A DNA stretch of 64,000 nt from Procambarus clarkii (GCF_040958095.1 NC_091152.1:18641796-18705795), one strand, 5' to 3'. Counted from the stretch's first letter, positions 1-11,640 are shown. Numbers and translations are program-made. The notes: generated by a model from the sequence alone, not told the origin.

Positions 1-349
1 AGTATATGGAAAATTACCCTACAAAAATAACCCAGTTCACTTTTACTCTATCAGGATAATAAGAATAGTCATGATGACTGAATTTGTTCTTAAAAATATA
101 GAGGAAATGTAGTGAGGTTATCTTTGAGAGAATACAACATAGATTCCTTCCAAAACCTTAAAAAACTGCATATTTTACTAGAGGCTACAGAAAGAGAGCA
201 ACAAAGATCATCCACATAATCACCAACAAAGCAGAATAAAAGGACAGTGTGTTCTCTCACAAAGACGAACAACAAAACTACTGCATGCTCTATAGTTAGC
301 ATAACAACAACAGAACAACAATCTCATCCGAAGCAGAACAACCAGCAAT
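1..349. other. No gene seen
   Basis: AT-rich sequence with only short open frames that lack recognisable motifs. It leads into a LINE-C 3' fragment. Nothing here could be assigned. Confidence 0.5.
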
Positions 350-679
350 GAAATAACCCTGGCACGGCAGGATGTGTAAAATAGCCCAACTGAAAAGCAG
401 AGGTTCAATAGGTACGCCGAGAGAGAACTATCAATATCAAGCAACGAAGAGACGTTTTCAACACTCTCCCTCAACACTTAAGGGGCATAACTGGATGACC
501 TCTTACAGTGTTCATGAGAAAACCTGATAAACACCTCCAAAGAATACCTGATCAACCAGACTGTGATTCATACATCAGGCTGCAAGTAGCTGCATCCAAC
601 AGTCTGGTTGATCAAACCACCAACCAGGAGACCTGGTCAAGACCAGGCCAGAGGGACGTTGATTCTCACAACCAACACC
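350..679 (+). mobile_element. LINE-C 3' fragment (RT C-terminus and 3' UTR)
   Basis: In shifting frames the plus strand reads LKSRG, then FNTLP, then PLTVF, then DKHLQRIPDQPDCDS, then SNSLVDQ. The same blocks end the LINE-C reverse transcriptase ORF at 59700-60500. A stop follows ITG, so this is a dead, 5'-truncated copy. Its end was hit by the SINE at 687-952. Confidence 0.8.
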
Positions 680-686
680 AGGTAGG

Positions 687-952
687 TATATCTTGAGGTT
701 ATCTTGAAATAATTTCAGGGCTTAGCGTCCCCATGGCCCAGTCCTTGACCAGGCCTCCTTTTTGTTACACACCCCCAGGAAGCAGCCCATAGCAGCTGTC
801 TAACTCCCAGGTACCTATTTACTGCTAGGTGAACAGGGCCATCTGGGTGAAAGAAACATTTTGCCCATTTGTCTCTGCCTCCACCGAGGATCGATCCCGG
901 AACCTCAGGACTACGAATCCGAAGCGCTGTCCACCCAGCTGTCAGGCGCCCA
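687..952 (-). mobile_element. SINE1 copy 1, tRNA-derived
   Basis: On the minus strand the element opens with a tRNA-like head containing a B-box-like GGTTCCGGGATCGATCC. A body with GGTACCTGGGAGTTAGAC follows, then a tail ending in repeats of the CTCAAGATA type. It is flanked by the direct repeat AGGTAGG (680-686 and 953-959), a plausible target-site duplication. The tail matches the LINE-C 3' UTR. Confidence 0.8.
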
Positions 953-959
953 AGGTAGG

Positions 960-1699
960 CCAGAGTGTACGCAATACCTTATAATTATTGTGACAAAGAG
1001 AAACATCTGAAACTTTAGTGATCAGATTTACAAAAATCAAGAGGAACACTTCATTCAAAAACATTTGAAGAACTGTGAGTACAGTACTAGTACAGTATTG
1101 CATTATCACTAGCTAAATGTTGACTAAAATATGAAGGCAATAAGTCACAACATGGCTCTAAATTAGACACCCATCCTACAATTCTCAAAACAAAGAAATT
1201 GAGGATGTTTCAGTCTGTCCTGAACCATTATAAAAGTGTTGTAAAATGTGAAATATTTAATTCCTTGCATATCTAGCCTTACCCACCTTCATCTCTCCTC
1301 CTTTTTCATTTATAAGAAACCAGCAATATAATTTATATAATTTAATAAAATCTTTATGAGAGAAATGGCATACTGTGCTTAAACAAGTCTAATCTCTACT
1401 GTGTGTGTTTTCCTATCTTCTTCTCAAAATGCTGTTTAATAATCAAAATACCAAGATATTACAGTATATAAACCAAATCTAGAAATGTTTTCAGATCCTT
1501 ATCTGCAAACAGAATATTTATATTATACAGATGTATTGCATGGTCATGGTATTAATTTGTATATCTGTAAGCACAAGACAAAATTTAATGTTCTTCTTCT
1601 TCGCAATATGTGCAATTTGTGTGAAGGTATATCCTCCCGATGACTGCATGAGTGGTAATGTAGAAAGATGTGTATATGACAATGCACAACAACACATCA
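960..1699. other. No gene seen
   Basis: AT-rich DNA without recognisable protein motifs. A strong donor-like GTGAGTAC lies near 1074, but no matching exon could be argued. Confidence 0.45.
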
Positions 1700-3905
1700 A
1701 CGGTCACGACGTTCCCGAGTTGAGAGGAAAATGCCGCCGCCAAGGTGGCCGAGAATAAATGCAAAATAAACAAGAGGAAAGGAACGCAGGATGGGAATAA
1801 AGAAAACAGAAGGCGAACGCAAAATGTCGCCGCAATAAAGAAAGCGAGCGACGAAGGCAAGAGACGAAGGGCGTTGGGGAGGTGAAGGATAGGAAGGAGG
1901 CAAGTGCAAGGCAGACATGAGAAAGGAAGGGAAGTGCAAGCAGAGGAAGGTACAAGGAGCGAATGTGAGAAGGGCAGAGGAAGTCAAGACGGAACAGGCG
2001 AGGTTAGGACAGGGCATGGTACATAGACGGCATCTGGAACCTCACGACTGGGATGCTAACGCATCGGACTCTGCAAAAGCGCCAGCAGGACAATGGAAGG
2101 AAGACCTAGGAAGGGCACGAGGACAAGTTGTGGGAGAACGCGATGTAAGAGGCCCATCAGGTGCTAGGGCGCTTGGAAATTGGGACGATGGAGGATTGCT
2201 TCCACTTAGTACCGGGGGCAGAGATGTGGGGCAAGGTAGCCTGGGGAGAGACAGGAAAGACTCGCCAAAGAGTTCCGAAGGGCGTTGTCCAGCAACGATT
2301 TAAACGCATTGGTTGGAGATAGCAGAGGCAGCTATGGGAGGATGGACATCAACCGCAGAAGAAGCGGAGGAGAGGAGCGACTGGTCAGCTTCAGGAACGG
2401 GAAGGACGGACTGCAGAAAGAATTTAGTAATGAGGCAGACCAGTACCGTCTCGAGTGCATCCACAACGCGAGCGATAATAGCGTCAACAAGATCGGGACT
2501 CAGTTGAATGGCGGGTGGGAGAAGAAGAAGCCTCAGGGGCGAGAGAAACGTCAGTGACAAACAGGTCAGGTACAGGCAAAGGCAGAGGGGAAAGCGTCGG
2601 GTGACAAGGAACTGGGGCAGGATGAGGCAAAGCATGACTGGAGGGCGGAGTGACGGCGGGAAGAGCCTCAGTGAGCGCCGCAACATTGGAAGGACACTGC
2701 TTGAAAGTGATGGCATGATCACCACCACAGTTGGGGCAACAGAGCTTGTCGGACTCACAGTCACGAGTGTAATAGGAACCAGAGCATTTGCCCCAATGGA
2801 CGTCATTGGTGCAGCCATGGGAGGTATGGTGAAAATCCTTGCAACAAAAACACTGAGTGGGACAGGAAACGTACACCTTCAATTTATGGAGAAAGCAATT
2901 AATCCAAACCCGATCAGGGGAAAGGGAGGGAGTCAAGAAAAGTGAGGAAGGCAGTGCCGGTATCACACAGGTCGCCATCAATCCTACGCATAAATTTCTT
3001 GACCCCAAAGATCGGAAGGTCAGCATCCTGCAGTTGCGCCTAGATATCGTTATCTTGAGGTTATCTTGAGATGATTTTGGGACTTAGCGTCCCCGTGGCC
3101 CGGTCCTCGACCAGGCCTCCTTTTAGTTACACACCCCCCAGGAAGCAGCCCGTACCAGCTGTCTAACTCCCAGGTACCTATTTACTGGTAGGTAACAGGG
3201 GCATCAGGGTGAAAGAAACATTTTGCCCATTTGTCTCCACCTCCACCGGGAATCGAACCCGGAACCTCAGGACTACGACTCCGAAGCGCTGTCCACCCAG
3301 CTGTCAGGCGTCCTATCGTCCATACTAACGTCAACAACATGCTGGACCACATATCGTATCAAATGGTCACCCAGAGGTGTATAACAACGGACCTTATAAC
3401 CACAGATATCAGTAATGTCCGAAAGTACTAAGTCCCCGGAGGAAGCATGGTCCACGGCAATCAAGTTCCTGCGTTTATTCAGCCTGAAATCGTGAACCTT
3501 GATCTTAAAGAACTTGGGAATGGCTTGATAGAAAAGACTGCGTGCCCTACTATTTCCAAAAACACTTCAATCAGCGGACGTATCGGCATCAAAGGCGATG
3601 ATGAACGTACGTAGGCCAGGAGAACTCGTCTGATAGTGAGGGAGTGGAGGGCATGAAAACAGAGGCTGCGGGGGGTCACAGGACACAGGCGACGTTTCAC
3701 CTCCAATCTATTAGCGTTACTATGATGTTTACTGTTAAGAAAAACACCCTCGGGATCCCCCCTCGAAGACCGGGAGAACGTCGTGACCGGAATGAGTGCC
3801 AAGGGACAACAGGTCCCAAAATCCCTCAAAGGGATAAAAAATATCCACGGGAGAAACATTGCGCGAACCACCATCCGTCACCATGGTCGGCCGGCAAGTC
3901 CCCAA
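1700..3905 (-). pseudogene. Decayed Jockey-like LINE ORF1 with zinc knuckles
   Basis: The clearest part is the minus frame at 2484-3026. It has three clustered cysteine knuckles: CFCCKDFHHTSHGC, CGKCSGSYYTRDC-like and CCPNCGGDHAITFKQC. This is the gag-like zinc-knuckle array typical of ORF1 proteins in Jockey-type non-LTR retrotransposons. The N-terminal half lies upstream at 3320-3905 in broken frames. A SINE (3051-3313) splits the reading frame. Below about 2480 the frames are open but low in complexity. No EN or RT follows, so only ORF1 is left. Role, from family knowledge: RNA binding within the retrotransposon particle. Confidence 0.65.
3051..3313 (-). mobile_element. SINE1 copy 2, inserted in the LINE ORF1
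   Basis: Same head, body and tail as the copy at 687-952. The minus strand carries a good B box, GGTTCGATTCC, about 50 nt into the head. The direct repeat TATCGT flanks it (3045-3050 and 3314-3319). The LINE ORF1 reading resumes on both sides, which fixes the insertion boundaries. Confidence 0.85.
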
Positions 3906-4274
3906 AAATTTAATGTTAATTATGTTACCCATTTCAGTTAATTACACCAAGCACTATTATTCTCATAGTTTATTACACAACAGATTTCCTGCTTGTTAAA
4001 AAATAATTAAAAATGATAGTTAGCATTACCCAGGCTTATACTTGTCATATCTCATTCTAAAGTGTTGCAGATAAAATTAAAATGTAGATCTAAGAGTACA
4101 AGTTGGCAGTTTGAAATTCAAAAATATGATATTGTTTTGAGACAATGATATAGCAATGCAGGTTATGTTCACAATTTAATGAAATAATGCAGATAGCCCT
4201 CAGTGTGGACTTTATCGAACAAACTGAGCTACATACTTTCTTTGCATTAGTAAAATTAAGGCAATTCTACAGAT
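3906..4274 (-). other. PPCDC: PPCDC 3' UTR region (inferred)
   Basis: AT-rich DNA just downstream of the PPCDC stop codon. Minus-strand poly(A)-signal candidates are ATTAAA at 4180-4175 (about 95 nt past the stop) and AATAAA at 3974-3969. Which is used cannot be decided from sequence. No other gene is visible here. Confidence 0.45.
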
Positions 4275-4424
4275 TTAAAATGGTCCATGAGACACCCTGT
4301 GGGCACCAGGTAACTCTTGCATGACTGCATTTACAATATTGTCCAGTTCGGCCATGGCTCCTGCACCCACGTCCCCACACGCCAGACGTTTGCTCACCAC
4401 ACATACCTCTATATAACCCAATTC
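4275..4424 (-). CDS. PPCDC: PPCDC last coding exon
   Basis: This exon encodes the last 49 residues of phosphopantothenoylcysteine decarboxylase and ends in TAA (4277-4275). It starts after a good acceptor, TTCTGTGTTTTCAG, in phase 0, matching the donor at 14212. The translation begins ELGYIEVCVVSK and continues RLACGDVGAGAMAE, the family's C-terminal substrate-recognition segment; the conserved Cys is residue 237 of the joined protein. Human PPCDC shows the same pattern, with GYVE followed by CGDEGLGAMAE. Splitting after the LK of exon 1 places this segment exactly where the family expects it. The residues after AELDNIVNAVMQ form a short unconserved tail. Confidence 0.9.
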   Translation of the reverse strand, partial: ELGYIEVCVVSKRLACGDVGAGAMAELDNIVNAVMQELPGAHRVSHGPF

Positions 4425-4460
4425 CTGAAAACACAGAACAAAATGGTCACATTAATTAAA

Positions 4461-4890
4461 AATAACAAAAACAGCACTGAATGTAATGAAATGCCAATTT
4501 CTGGGTGAGCCTTGAGGCTCCATGAAGCTATCACACCAATTCAGTGCCATACTACTAGGTGCCATCAGTCGCAGAGTTCTAGTGGCCTACTACGGACCAC
4601 GAGCCAGAATTTGGCCCCCTCAGAGTGGTGCAGGGAGCAGTGGCCTTTGAACACTTTACATTTGAAGTTAATTATAATTGTCACCACCAGGAAAGGCACC
4701 CAGAGAGGTAAGCTAAACAAAACAGAATACTTCATTGTTAGAACGAGACCACAAAACTGCAAAAAAACTCCAACAATGAAAACAAACCACAAAAATTATG
4801 TGAAATTAGTGCAAGCTAGTTTGCCCTACCTTCCACCCTCATTTGGGAGGAGGGAGGTGGTCTGGGACAGCCCAGCTGCTCCAACCAACC
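4461..4890. mobile_element. DIRS terminal-module fragment
   Basis: Starts with GAATGTAATGAAATGCCA and TTTCTGGGTGAG, followed by a clause with CCCCCTCAGAG and GGAGCAATGGCC-like text. The same order is found at 7195-7745, 15255-15775 and 34615-35190. This copy is diverged and lacks the far end. Confidence 0.6.
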
Positions 4891-5159
4891 GAGTATTCTC
4901 GGTTGGCGGGAAACTGCGCCAACCGAGAAAACTATTTTTGATTTTTCGGTACCAATTCTAAATGTGTACGAGGTTGGTTGTGTACGAAATGGACTCTTAG
5001 GACCTCCAGTCAGAGGCAGCCATCTTGAAAAAAATTCCCAGAATGCCCTAGGGCTGCTGGCTGGGTTAGTACTGAATGAGTAACCATGGGCGGCCCACGC
5101 GCCTCTGGCTCCCAAACACCTGTCCGACACGGTGTTGAAAGATAACGCGCTGTCTGTGA

Positions 5160-6316
5160 AATTCAAACCTTATTGTTTGAAGAACATAAGGGTCATAATA
5201 TTGGTGAAGATAGGCGCAATAAGGACCTAACACAAAGGTCGGATGCAAGTGATACAGCACCTATGAGGTCGCTGGATACAGCGAGCGTATCCAGTTGTAG
5301 CTCTGAGCGTCACCCTTGCAATCCTATGCCATCGCCAATTTATTTAGATGATACATAGATGAATCGTTTTCTGCGTTCAGTGATGATGCATCTGATACAA
5401 GTAGCATAGATGAACAGTGTTAGCGGCTTTCATGGTGGTGTTTTCCATAGATATTTTCAAGAATACCTGAATCTCTTCCATACTAACGGACACTTTGAGG
5501 CAAGCTGAATCTCTTCCTGTGTTGGACCATACAAAGTGATCTTTTCAAGACTACCTTACAAATTTATCTTTTCCTATAATCTTTTCAATACTACTTTATG
5601 CTTTACAAGTTTGGCTACATACAACCTACAAGTACTAAAGCCAAGGGTGTACGTGTGTGCGTTATTTGCAAGCACACAGAACGAAGAAACAGGAAGCGAA
5701 AATTTATCTGTAGCCGATGCAACGAGAGCGAAGTCGCGCTGTGTACCATGGACTACTTCGTTGATTATTTCTCACTTCCGAAGTACTGAGTGTGTAATAC
5801 AGTGTGTTACTGTGTAAATAGTATGTGAAACTGTACATATTGTAATTTTAATGAATTTTTAACAGGTAATATTGCGACAATAAACATTTATTGTGGACAC
5901 ATTACTGACACATGTATCACAGTTCCATGGAACATTATGAGCGTTCTACTGTATACATATTGTAAAGGTCACAAATATGCATCATATACAATAAAAAAAA
6001 AACAAATAAAACTGCATTGGAAATACATAAAACAAATAATTGAAAATATATTTGTGGCAACACCCGGTGCTTGAATGGCCCGCGCGACCGTGTCCAGGCG
6101 AGTCACGCACGGTCGTCCAAGCCCTGATAACGTCACAGCGCACCTTGTCCACGTCCCCACAGCCAGAGTAAGTGGAATTTGGTATTTATTTTTACATAGA
6201 CATGTTCAGGGAAGGGAATTTATCATTTTACAAAGAAAAAAGAATTTTTGGGGAACACTTTATTTCATGCGCACCGGTAGAATTTCACAATAAACTTGGC
6301 GCAGCACGGTGGTTAA
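5160..6316 (+). pseudogene. piggyBac-like transposon remnant with transposase C-terminus
   Basis: The frame at 5598-5789 gives a short protein with GVRVCVICKH, KFICSRCN and ALCTMDYFVDYF. Its CxxC, CxxC and C spacing is that of the cysteine-rich C-terminal domain of piggyBac-family transposases. The catalytic DDD core is missing, so this is an internally deleted copy. The right part (about 5840-6316) ends at a TTAA (6313-6316), with minus-strand terminus TTAACCACCGTGCTGCGCC. That part aligns by eye with 27590-28082, the right part of the large non-autonomous element. The left end was not found. Confidence 0.65.
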
Positions 6317-6344
6317 AGAACACAATAAAGTAGCTGTTACAATG

Positions 6345-7030
6345 TAAAAAAAGTGACAGGATGGATAACAAGAAATTTTCAAACTAGAGAAGCTATACCA
6401 ATGATGATACTTTTCAAGATGTTAGTGCTCTCTAGAGTGGAATATTGTTGCACAATGATAGCCCCTTTCAGAGCTGGAGAAATTGCTGACCTGGAGAGTG
6501 TGAAGAAATTCTTTACAGCTAGAATCCACTCAGTAAAACATCTAAACTATTGGGGGCCGACTAAAATGCCTAAATCTGTATTCTCTTGAGCCCAGGCAGG
6601 AGATATACATAATAATTTAACGTGGAAAATATTAGAAGGGCTGGTCCCAAACCTGCACACAGAAATAACACCACATGAGACCAGAAGGCATGGCAGGATG
6701 TGCAGAATACCCCCATTGAAAAGCAGAGGTGCAATAGGTACTCTGATGGAGAACTCTATCAATATCAGAGGCCCGAGACTGTTCAACACACTTCCACTAC
6801 ACATAAGGGGCATAAATGGTTGACCCCTCACAGTGTTCAAGAGAAAACTTGATAAACATCTCCTAAGGATATCTGATTAACCAGGCTGTGATTCATATGT
6901 CAGGCTTTGAGCAGCCACGTCCAGCAGCCTGGTTGACTAGTTCAGCAACCAGGAGGCCTCGTCGAGGACCGGGCCGTGGAGCCCTGAAATCATCGCAAGG
7001 TAACTGCAACGTAGGTCAGGTAACAGCACC
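6345..7030 (+). mobile_element. LINE-C 3' fragment
   Basis: The plus strand reads MTGWITRNFQTREAIPM, LSRVEYCC, FRAGEIADLE and HSVKHLNYW, then after a frame break LKSRGAIGTL, NIRGPRLFNTLP and LDKHL. This is the thumb and C-terminal part of the LINE-C RT ORF, truncated at 5' and broken by several frameshifts and stops. It ends in the usual LINE-C 3' UTR with GGAGGCCTCGTCGAGGACC. Confidence 0.85.
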
Positions 7031-7039
7031 ACAGGGTTC

Positions 7040-7194
7040 AAGACGAGGAAGTGATAAGATGTCCACAATAGGCGGCCTAAGGCCACACAAGGGAGTGAAG
7101 GAACCAGAATGGCCACAAGATACCTGGTTGCCAGGACCCTGTGTGACCTCCAAAACCCCCCCACCCGAATGTCGATCCAAGACATGTTTTCAGA
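7040..7194 (-). mobile_element. DIRS tyrosine-recombinase C-terminal fragment
   Basis: The minus strand reads MSWIDIRVGGFWRSHRV followed by LATRYLV. This matches the end of the recombinase in the DIRS copy just to the right (MSWADTRARGFWRS). The fragment keeps the Tyr of RYLV, which may be the nucleophile (inference). It abuts the terminal module at 7195. Confidence 0.65.
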
Positions 7195-7760
7195 AAACCA
7201 GCGTTGAATGTAATGAAACGCCATTTTCTGAGTGAGACCCGGAGGCTCCCCGGAGCTTACTAGGCTGATTCATGTGTATGGAGTTCTGTGGGTCTACCAG
7301 GGACCACGAACCAGAACCTGCCCCCCTCAAAGAGGCAAGGGGAGCAATGGCCTATAGAAACCCCCTGTATGGTTGGAAGCATTCTATGTCTGCCATCGAC
7401 CGGGTCAGGCACCCAGTAAGGTAAGCATCCCAAAACAAACCCTTATTCTGGTGAAAGTAGTGCTACCAAAAGCCGAAAAAGTGGATAGAACTCCCCTAAA
7501 CGAAACGAGCAAATGATCATGACGTCACACGTCGCCGCACCGCTGTCTGCGCAGCTCCCCCCTCCCCGGGAGGGAGAAGGGGGAGCCCCAGACCCCCCAT
7601 GGTGGCAATCCACCCATCAGTTCCGAGGCTGGATGTCAAAACACACGAATAACCACCGACCGGGGGAAGGGAGGAATGCCGGGGAGTCTCCGGGTCTCAC
7701 CCAGAAAATGGCATTTTGTTACTTTTAACGCTGGTTTTCTGGGGGAAGCCCCTTCAGTAC
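7195..7760. mobile_element. DIRS terminal module with short inverted ends
   Basis: Opens with GTTGAATGTAATGAAACGCC and closes with the same sequence inverted (TTAACGCTGGTTTTCTGGGG, about 7727-7746). The module recurs near 15255, 34615, 31750, 13160 and 41080 in either orientation. DIRS elements are known for inverted terminal repeats and an internal complementary region, and this fits that structure. The exact circular-junction geometry was not resolved. Confidence 0.6.
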
Positions 7761-8559
7761 CCCGGAGCTAACTACCCACAGAGGAAGTACATAGGGACAT
7801 AGGGATCTACATGGGAGGCGGTCGTTGCTCACTCCACAACTTGAAGTCAAGACAACCGTCTGCAAACGCTGACCCATAACGACACAGGCCCGACTAGCCC
7901 AAGGGACATGCACGAGGGAACGAGCAGCCAGGACCCTGTATGACCGCCAAAAGCCCCGTGCTCGAGTATCAGCCCAGGACATGGTGCCAAAAACGGCAGC
8001 AAGCACAGTGAACGCACGAACGTCAAGGGCACGGGGATAGACCGCAGGCTGGCTAGCCGTAAGAACACTGCAGATGTCCTGGAAGACCCGTACCTGCGAA
8101 CAGGGAAGAAAGGGAAACCGGATCAACCTAAAGTGCGTCCTCAGACACAGAGGCCGAAGTGCGCAAGTAACGGCGAAGAGCCGCTACCTAACACAAAACA
8201 TGATATACCCCCGGCCCAACTAACCAAGCATCAACAACCCAGGGACCTCTCTGGAAAGCAGCAGTCTCAATCTTTGCAAGAAAAGAAGGAGACGGCTGCA
8301 GACGACAACACCATCACGAAGACCGAAAGAGCAGAAACCCCCGCGCTGTAGGAGAGCATGAAGCTCCCCAACCCGACCCCCAGACGCCAATGCCAACAGA
8401 AAAGTAGCCTCGGAGAACAAACCTGAACTGAAGGAGCCATAACAAACCGAGGAGAAGAAAGAAAAGAGCACGCTGTCCAATGACCAGGACGGCTCAGGTG
8501 GCGCAAGAGCAGGCCGGAGGTGAAACAATGCACGAGACAGTTTGCGAAAGTGCGCAGAA
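7761..8559 (-). pseudogene. DIRS tyrosine recombinase (YR), decayed, copy A
   Basis: Minus frames give SWSLDSVLF, SSPRFVMAPSVQ, LLALASGGRVGELHALL-like, then LDVRAFTVLAAVFGTMSW and DTRARGFWRS. The LALASG-R-ELHAL block and the later HDVRKFA and FWRS blocks are characteristic of DIRS-type recombinases. Changes seen in this copy are LAARSLV, where the neighbouring fragment has LATRYLV (Tyr to Ser), and several frameshifts. The domain follows RT and RNase H on the same strand, as in DIRS elements. A MITE interrupts it at its 5' side. Confidence 0.7.
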
Positions 8560-9457
8560 TTAACACTTTGGCGTACCCCGCGCGCCACCCTTCAACTGTG
8601 CGATATGGGCCCCAGGGTGTCACGGGAGCGTGCGTAAATTCTGAAAAGTGTATACTCTCTTCAACTTCGTCACCTTAATTCTCGTCCTACGAGATTAAAT
8701 TTGGTATCATTGTGTTCGCAATAGAATTCTCTACAGCACTAAATGCATATAAACTCCAAAAGCCCGGCTAATTACCCGCAGCAAACAGAGAAAGTGCGAA
8801 TGAGTTACCCAGGAGCGCGCAAACGCGATAAAATGTTTTCACTATTTTCACTCTGGTCACCTCAATTTTTGTACTAGGTCTTTCATTTTGGTCTCAATGG
8901 GTTCGCAATAGAATTCTCTAGAGGAACATTAGCATATAAAATAAAAAACCTGGTCACGCTCCAACCGCCGACGAGTTGAAGACGGGCCACGCGTTAGCCG
9001 CGAGTGAGCACTCAGACGCCTTCCAGCTACACTCCCAATTCCCTTCCTTTTCAATCCTTTCTTTCACAATTTTCTTCCTGGAAGGGCCTTGTTCATGATC
9101 ACTATCCATCGTGGAGTAAGCGTAGATAGTTTCTAAAGCCGCAGTAAGAAATATAGCCACGGAAAATAGACGAAATGTTCACACGTTTGAGATGTGAGGG
9201 GAGGCGACATTGGTCACAACAGTGGAGCGAAAAGAATGGGCCGACATCGTGTGCCAAGCCACCTGAAGGCCACGAGGCTCAACAAAGAAAATGGGAAGAC
9301 ATCGGCGCACATTTTAAAACCAGTCCCAAAAAAATCGGATAAAAACCTGATTTTTGGCGATTATTTAAAGTGGATGACGCAATGCTGCGTCATCCCCGGT
9401 ATTACCGCCAGTAAACAGATGATGCAATGCTGCATCATGCCCGGGCGAAAGTGTTAA
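8560..9457. mobile_element. TTAA-bounded MITE, CACTTT-type ends, inside DIRS
   Basis: Bounded by TTAA at 8560-8563 and 9454-9457, with inverted ends TTAACACTTTGGCG and, from the other side, TTAACACTTTCGCC. Inside, the phrase GGTATCATTGTGTTCGCAAT followed by AGAATTCTCTA repeats at about 200-bp spacing (near 8705 and 8890). The same phrase fills the elements at 16091 and 48466. DIRS RNase H lies on one side and recombinase on the other. Confidence 0.75.
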
Positions 9458-9990
9458 CATCAAAACCGAAAGCAAGCCGAAGCGACTCCGCCATCGCTGC
9501 ACAATAGAACTTAGCAGACGAATCACCCAAAGCAACCAGCCCCAAAGAACCAAGGACCGCATTGATTCAGATAATGAACCACCGGGGAGCAGTCCAAATG
9601 GAGCCGGATCATCGATCTGCGAGTGACCCGAACCCTCCGATGCACCCGCCACACCATCGCGAACTCCCGCACAGTGCTGTGGGCCCAACGGAAGGACGGA
9701 CCTCACCGCCTCTGGCCAGCCTGGCGAGCACTGGTCACAAAGCCCCAGCCAAGAGACGACGTGTCCTTGAACACATTGCGTGAGGGCTCGGGTAGGCGCC
9801 AAGTCACTGAACCCCGAAAAACCTGAAGAGGAAGCCGGCGACGCAGCAGCTGACACGGCACATGGAGGTCAAACAAGGCAATTGCGAGAGAAGCAGAAAG
9901 AACATCCCTGAAGGAACCAGAACAGCCGACGAATCCAAACCCGACCCGGCGGGTAGACCATCGCGGCAAAGTTCAGACTCCCGCACAAAC
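9458..9990 (-). pseudogene. DIRS RNase H region, decayed, copy A
   Basis: Minus frames read FKDTSSLGWGFVTSARQAG and then, one frame away, SMIRLHLD and a segment ending LNQC. The D-x-S-x-x-GWG block is the first RNase H motif of DIRS-type elements. The domain sits directly downstream of the RT on the same strand. The reading frame shifts at least twice. Confidence 0.65.
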
Positions 9991-10760
9991 CTTCAAGCAA
10001 CCACCTCGTGATTCGGGATCCCTCTAGAAACAAGTAAAGGTGGGATTGCACCCAAGCCGCCAGAGAGAGAGAAGCGGTCAGTGTGTCCTACACGAAGCCC
10101 AGCCAAGACCGAACCTGAGAGGAACCTAGATGGGACTTCCTTTCCAGTTCACCATGAATCCAAACTCGGTGAGCTCGGAAACAACCAAATCCCTGGCGAG
10201 CAGACACACGGACTGGCTGAGAGCCCACACCAGCTAGTCGTCGAGGTAGGCCAGAACCCAAACCCCTAACAGATGCAAACGGGCCACCACAACCCAGGTA
10301 AAGCGTGTGAACATGCGAGGAGCCAGATTCAAGCTGAATGGAAGGCAACGAAAGCGATAAGCCTGATGCACCAAAATAAAACCTAGCCAGCCCTTGAACC
10401 TCGGATGAATTGGGATGCGGTCAGAGGTCCAGAGACACAATCCAAGAGCCTGGCTCCAATAGAAGAAGACACCTGGGACAGAGTAGTCATCCGAAAGGAG
10501 GGGCAATAGACCCAGGTGTTCAGATGAGACAAGTCCAGAATGAACCGCAGGTCCTCACAGTCCCGTTTTGGAACTGGAAACAGGCGGGAAACCCACCTGA
10601 GGGACGAGGTCGTTTCAACCCCGGCCAAGTAAACCCACTCAAAGATGACTCAACAGCACAGGATAAGATGCCTGCCACGCCAGCCCTGAACCCCCTGAAG
10701 GAGGAAGGGCCACCCAACGCCACCGCAAGCCGCATGAAACGACCTGAAACGCCCACAAAT
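9991..10760 (-). pseudogene. DIRS reverse transcriptase, decayed, copy A
   Basis: Blocks in order on the minus strand: RLFPVPKRDCEDLRFILDLS, then LNTWVYCPSFRM, then, after a frameshift near 10400-10500, IPIHPRFKGWLGF, AYRFRCLPFSLNLAPRMFTR and LGVWVLAYLDD. The PVPK, DLS-LN, IPIHP, LPF-L--AP--FT and YLDD motifs identify a DIRS-clade RT. The catalytic YLDD is kept, but the next codon, usually Trp in this family, is TAG (10236-10234). The copy is inactive. Confidence 0.8.
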
Positions 10761-11640
10761 ATTTAGGACCAGGAGTGAGCAAACTGCGCGAACCTCCCCC
10801 CCTCCCATCGCCCCATTAATGAGATGAACCGTGGAACGAGCCGACGCCCCTTACAAGAAACTGACCAACGAACAGAGCAATCACCACGCCAATCAGTGTC
10901 ATTGGTTCCGAAGGCTGCACCGGTTCCAAAACTGGCACACCTGGCCTACCACAATGGGAGGAACCCCGAGCCCTGGCACGAAACTTCCGGGAAGACTCCC
11001 GGCGGGCTCCCCGGAGAACCAATAAGTCCAACATGGGACGACAACTAGAAGAGGCCGCTTGCAGATACTACACCATGAGACGAGAAGCAAATAACAGACA
11101 CCGCTTCCTGCAGGATCAGCGCAAACAGCTTCAACAGTGCAGCCGACACCTGCACCGCTGAGGCTAGCGCACCAGACCCAGGATCAGCACCCAGCGCCTC
11201 CAGGGGAAAAGAAATGCAAGACCGAAGCCAAAGACACCTAAAGACACACCACAAACAAACTGACAGTCAGAGAGAAACAGCAACTACTGCGTGGAAATAA
11301 AGCTAACTGCACCAGCTGCCGTGCGCCCCACCAAGCAAACAACACTCCCCTACCCGGAAAAAGACGGTAAGTCCTAGACCCCTGACGAACCCAAGGGCGA
11401 AGACTACAAGCAATGAAGTCCTCAAACGGGGAGTGATTCCCGAACGCCCCAGGGAAGAGAACCCAGACACGCAAAGGCAGTACTCACGGAGCACCTAGGG
11501 AAGGTCACACTAGGCACATGCTGTTCCTGTACACTAAGACACCTGGCCACCACACCAACACACAGCTGGAACAGCCACACAGGGCAAAAATCCAGAACAG
11601 GAACTAAAGGCCAGAGGTGACCGATATGATTGTCAGCATA
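10761..11640 (-). mobile_element. DIRS gag-side region, copy A
   Basis: Proline- and cysteine-rich broken frames upstream of the RT on the minus strand. The segment 11290-11540 has a second version at 12690-13150 and relatives at 31340-31745 and 40060-40270, all near DIRS 5' parts. No confident domain could be named. Confidence 0.5.

Noticed and set aside
1060..1085. Splice donor GTGAGTAC after EEHFIQKHLKNC codons
   Set aside because: No acceptor or conserved protein supports an exon here.
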